64,000 nt of DNA from Eublepharis macularius (lineage: Eukaryota; Chordata; Lepidosauria; Squamata; Eublepharidae): contig NC_072801.1 of the NCBI RefSeq assembly GCF_028583425.1, positions 61,147,766-61,211,765 on the forward strand, written 5' to 3'. The notes beneath the pieces were generated by a model. That model was not told the DNA's origin. It was given only the letters and a program-made list of their open reading frames with translations, and ran no database searches. Below, in pieces: positions 60,720 through 64,000 of this stretch. How positions within the stretch are numbered: position 1 is the first letter of the stretch; every line of letters begins with the position of its first letter. Position numbers and translations under genes: made by a program.

Positions 60720-62340
60720 TTCAATCCCCAATGTCCAGTGAGGAGTAGCCCAGCAGGGGGAGGTTGACCTTTATGAAGGCCAATTGATCCACCAGGGCTG
60801 GGTCCAGGCATGAGCAGTGGGCACATAGCAGGTCTCCCAAGTGGGAGAATACCTGCTCACTCTGGACACTGGTGGGACGGCAAGAGAGGAACTTCATGGC
60901 CACAGATGACAAATCTATCCAGAAAGCAGCTTTGCATGCCCAGTACTCCAGGGGACTGGAGTCAGGAAGCTGGGGAGCTTGGCAAGGTACTCTTGCACCA
61001 TCACCTCCACTGAGTCCTCCACAAAGGCATGTGTGGGCTCCCCCATGCCACCAACCACCCAGCTTATCACCAAGGACCAGTGGGGGACCTTGTTGGGTGG
61101 GGCCTGGGGTGCTGGGCTGATCCGCTTCCTCTGCTACCAACAATCCTTTTCCGTGCCTTCTTCCCTCTGGTCAGATCATTTTGCCTAGAACCTGCACACC
61201 TGTCCGTGAAGGTCCTGCGTCCATAGATGGAGCTCAGCATTGTGCATGGTGATGCTGTACTTTATACATGGGTTGCAGATGCAGGCCAGTCTGTATACTC
61301 CCTCTTGGCAGAGAGGATACAAGCAGATGGCCACGTGTGCCTGCAACCTCCTCACCCAGTCCCTGACTTTTATGTTCCTACCCTGTCCAAGAGCATCCCT
61401 CATGACCAGATACAGCTTGTGCACCAGGCAGACAATGCTCTCAAAGGACATGTCATCATCATTCAGGGCCGTCACTATGTTTCTACCAGCTTACATGATG
61501 AGATAGCCACGGACAACATCACCCGCAGGAGACTACTCACTCAGTTCAGCCTTGATCACATCGACAAAGCTCCTCCCCATGCAATCCTCATCCATCCCCC
61601 ACACCTGGAGCAGAACCACTCTGTAGCCCAGAAGCAGGGTTTTCCCCTTTTTCTGAGACCCTGATCTTACCCTGGTGGTCTGGAGGTCATCCGATTGCCA
61701 CCAATGGGCAGTGAGGGTGAGGTATCTGTGCTGATGGATGCTCCACAGGTCCACTGTGAAGTGCACAGTTCGCCCTTTTGCTCTGGACAGCTCATCAAGG
61801 ACCAGCTCTACCACAGAGAGGTAGATGGATGGCAAGACTCATTGGTCAACGGTCCACTGCAAGGGCATGGTATACCAGGGAGCTGCATGATGCAGGACCC
61901 ATCAAAAGCCCACACCCTCTACAACAGACAAAGGTAGTCCATCCAGGGCAATCATCTCCGCCACTACATAAGTGAGCACCTCCTGAGCCCTCCCTATTTC
62001 CTTTTCTTGGCAGTGCCACCAACCCTGATGGAACAACCTCCTGAAGGGGAGCCTGGATGGAAGTTCCACTCCTACCCACAGCACCCTCGGGTGCGAGTGT
62101 GAGCCTTCTTCCTCAGGGTGGACTCCCATTTCCCCTCCCCTTCTCCTTGCTCAGAAGCCCTCTTCATCCCCCCATTGGATGGTTCTTCTTGGTCTGCAGG
62201 CAACAGACTTGGGTGTTCCCTCTGCAGATGCATGTGGAGGGTGCTGGACTACAGGTGGTTGAGATCCAAGCCTCTATACACCAGGACATTGCAGGTCTGG
62301 CAACACAGCACACGGGGGTCATTGGGGAGGGTTAGGAAGT
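60720..62340 (-). pseudogene. hAT transposase relic (BED finger to dimerisation domain)
   Basis: A BED-type finger is near 62190-62330 (CCQTCNVLVYRG, then HMHL..H in another frame). The core is near 61740-61790 (FTVDLWSIHQHRYLTLTAHW). The hAT C-terminal dimerisation domain is near 60760-60970 (LEYWACKAAFWIDLSSVAMK, then PTSVQSEQVFSHLGDLL). The coding is spread over at least four open pieces in different frames, so it is dead. It would have cut and pasted the element in the nucleus. Confidence 0.7.
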
Positions 62341-62984
62341 GCTGCCAAAGTGTGGGCCTGAAACAGGGACCAGGATGGGAGTGGCTGGGCCAAGAGGACA
62401 GAGTGAGGGGGGGGGACTGCAGGCAGGGGCAGCCCAAAGAGGTTGGTATGCGGAGGAGCTGGATGTTTCTCCAAGACTCTCCAATGCACCCTGAGATCCC
62501 TCCTTCTCCTCCTCCAAACGTTTTAGCAGCTGCTTTTCCTCTAGTAACGCTAACAATTCTTCTGGCAACTCTGGCAATGCTGACAACTCTTCCACCACAC
62601 AAACACCTTTCCAGCCAGGAAAGGTACTTTAAATAAGAAAGAGACTGTTTATCAGTCTTTTTTGTAAGCAGCAACTCAAAAATCCTCCCTCTCTCCCATA
62701 GGTGTAAACTACGGGGGGGCTGAGGGGCTCGAGCCCTCCCCGGATTTGGCCAGGGGGGGGCTGAGCACCCCCTGGGCAGCCAGTGAACTACATGGGGGCT
62801 AAGGGACTCAAGCCCCCTCAGATCTCACAGTTACAATAGCTGATGAAGCACAGGATTGTCCCCCCCTTCCTGTTATATTATAATTTCTATGATTCTTTGG
62901 GGCTCTGTTCCTGTTTTTTGCTTGTATGTATTAGTGTGTTTATTAAGAATTTATCATTTTTAAAGGTATTGCGGTTTGTATAAA

Positions 62985-63260
62985 CTATTTACAAATAAAT
63001 GTTACAGAAGAATTAAGAGACTCTCATAGAAGATATTTGATTTTGAAAATCAGGCTCCTGGAAGGCAAGCTTTACACACTAGCAACAATATATGCACCAA
63101 ACAATGCAAGAGAAAGTTTTTATGAAAATGGTTTCCAATCCATTTTCAATTTTCAAGAAGATAATGATCTTCGGAGACATGAATGGGGTAATGGATCTAA
63201 GAAAAAGATAGGTGGGAGGGGGGAACAAAGAAGGCAAACTTCCCCAAAATGTGCTCTCTC
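62985..63260 (+). mobile_element. L1 LINE fragment, endonuclease part
   Basis: It reads LKIRLLEGKLYTLATIYAPN followed by ESFYENGFQSIFNF, the L1 endonuclease stretch around the conserved YAPN. It is short, broken and nested in the hAT element. Confidence 0.7.
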
Positions 63261-63360
63261 CCCTCCTATCAAGAAACTATTTTTTGAAGTAATATCTTAA
63301 ATAGTATATGATGGCTTCGTGGGGTTTTTTGGGCTGTATTTAGGTTTGTGCCCATCTCTA

Positions 63361-64000
63361 CTCCTGAGTAGTAATCTACACATCAAAGGACAGTAAAGGA
63401 ATAAACAGTAAACAGATGCTCTTACCAGTCTATCTTTCTAACTCTCTGGTTTCTCCCCCTCTGAAACCTGAGGAATGGAACAGCATTAGAAGTGGACTCT
63501 TCTAACATTCCCTGAATGTAAATTGTAGCCATGCACTTATATTGCACTTATGTCCAACAGAGGTCTTGCAATCTGACTGTTGCTACATTGAAAATGGGTG
63601 GAGCCAGCCAGGGTTAAGGACTAAGCAGTGTATAAATTGATGTATTGTCGAAGGCTTTCACGGCCAAGACCACGGCAATACAGCCCGGAAAAACCCCCAA
63701 CAACCATTGCAGTGTATAAATTCTTTTTAATATAAAATTTATTTTTATAAATATAAGCAGAACAGAAAAAAGAAAATAAAAACAATAGCACAATTATAAT
63801 TATGTCAAAAGAAAAAGAGTAAACATAACAAATAATATCAATGACTCATGTTTTTTATATCCAGCACATATCAATCCTTGAATGTGTTTGGTGTCTGTCA
63901 GAAAAGAAAGTATAGTCTCCAATATTCAGATTTTTGATCCTACAAGCATCTTCCAATTGTAAAATTTCCGTATAATTAAACACATTTTGGAGAAGATGGG
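63361..64000. other. Right edge, presumed intron of gene D
   Basis: A Penelope end (GTCGAAGGCTTTCACGGCCA and CACGGCAATACAGCCCGG) with a short inverted layout lies at 63642-63708. Otherwise A/T-rich with no gene. The D3 exon of gene D is expected further right. Confidence 0.4.

Larger units (their letters stand above)
58734..63360 (-). mobile_element. hAT DNA transposon, decayed
   Basis: The left end TAGAGGGGGGACGAACCGAA and the complement of the right end (TAGAGATGGGCACAAACCTA) are inverted relatives. On the minus strand the transposase relic runs from about 62340 to 60720. No clear 8-bp target duplication is seen at these ends. CTCCTGAG occurs at 63361-63368 and at 58699-58706, 27 bp away from the left end, so the true left border may be different. 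A later L1 piece lies inside. Confidence 0.65.

Noticed and set aside
1-64000. CRISPR arrays, bacterial operons or prophage
   Set aside because: Spliced genes, SINEs and LINEs show vertebrate nuclear DNA; no spacer-repeat array is present.

Overview
The window reads as nuclear DNA of a squamate reptile, most likely a lizard. It is dense in the retroelement and DNA-transposon mix typical of squamates: L1, Penelope, DIRS-type, 5S-rRNA-headed SINEs, tRNA SINEs, hAT and foldback MITEs. The host genes belong to the leukocyte immunoglobulin-like receptor (LILR/KIR/CHIR, leukocyte receptor complex) type. I cannot name the species.

Host genes. Three receptor genes can be modelled exon by exon from splice sites, reading phase and paralogue comparison. 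Gene A (minus strand, 8827 down to 3320, continuing past the left edge) has two leader exons and four Ig exons. Gene B (plus strand, 16344-44482) looks complete: a 32-nt and a 36-nt leader exon, five Ig exons, and a membrane exon whose transmembrane segment starts with an arginine. This gives 555 codons with no break. Gene D (minus strand, 57773 down to 54654) shows its last two Ig exons and its membrane exon; the 5' part lies beyond the right edge. A and B are head-to-head, sharing leader exon structure and an ETS-like upstream motif. B and D are tail-to-tail and form an inverted duplication with homologous introns and flanks. The short tails without ITIM and the membrane-edge arginine suggest activating receptors that pair with an ITAM adaptor such as FcR-gamma (inference from the family).

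Endogenous retrovirus. The fifth intron of B holds an apparently whole provirus (26656-42086), antisense to B, with two 1397-bp LTRs that differ at about two positions, a TCAT target duplication and long open gag, pol and env frames. It sits inside an older minisatellite-bearing repeat. Its Gag has a coiled coil and an RG-rich tail with no visible zinc knuckle. About twenty ATGAATT-like motifs crowd the stretch between env and the 3' LTR.

Other mobile DNA. From left to right: a copia gag relic and an L1 fragment (0.1-2.6 kb); a 113-bp MITE with an empty site in a paralogue (3.2 kb); an L1 broken up by other repeats (12.7-15.0 kb); three CpG-rich foldback MITEs (13.5, 18.0, 48.0 kb); 5S-SINEs (12.0, 20.2 kb); a DIRS recombinase relic (21 kb); a 384-bp foldback element (47 kb); an ORF1-only, HAL1-like L1 with a perfect 15-bp target duplication (50.0-51.5 kb); a Penelope fragment with a GIY-YIG domain (56 kb); and a decayed hAT element with BED and dimerisation domains (58.7-63.4 kb).
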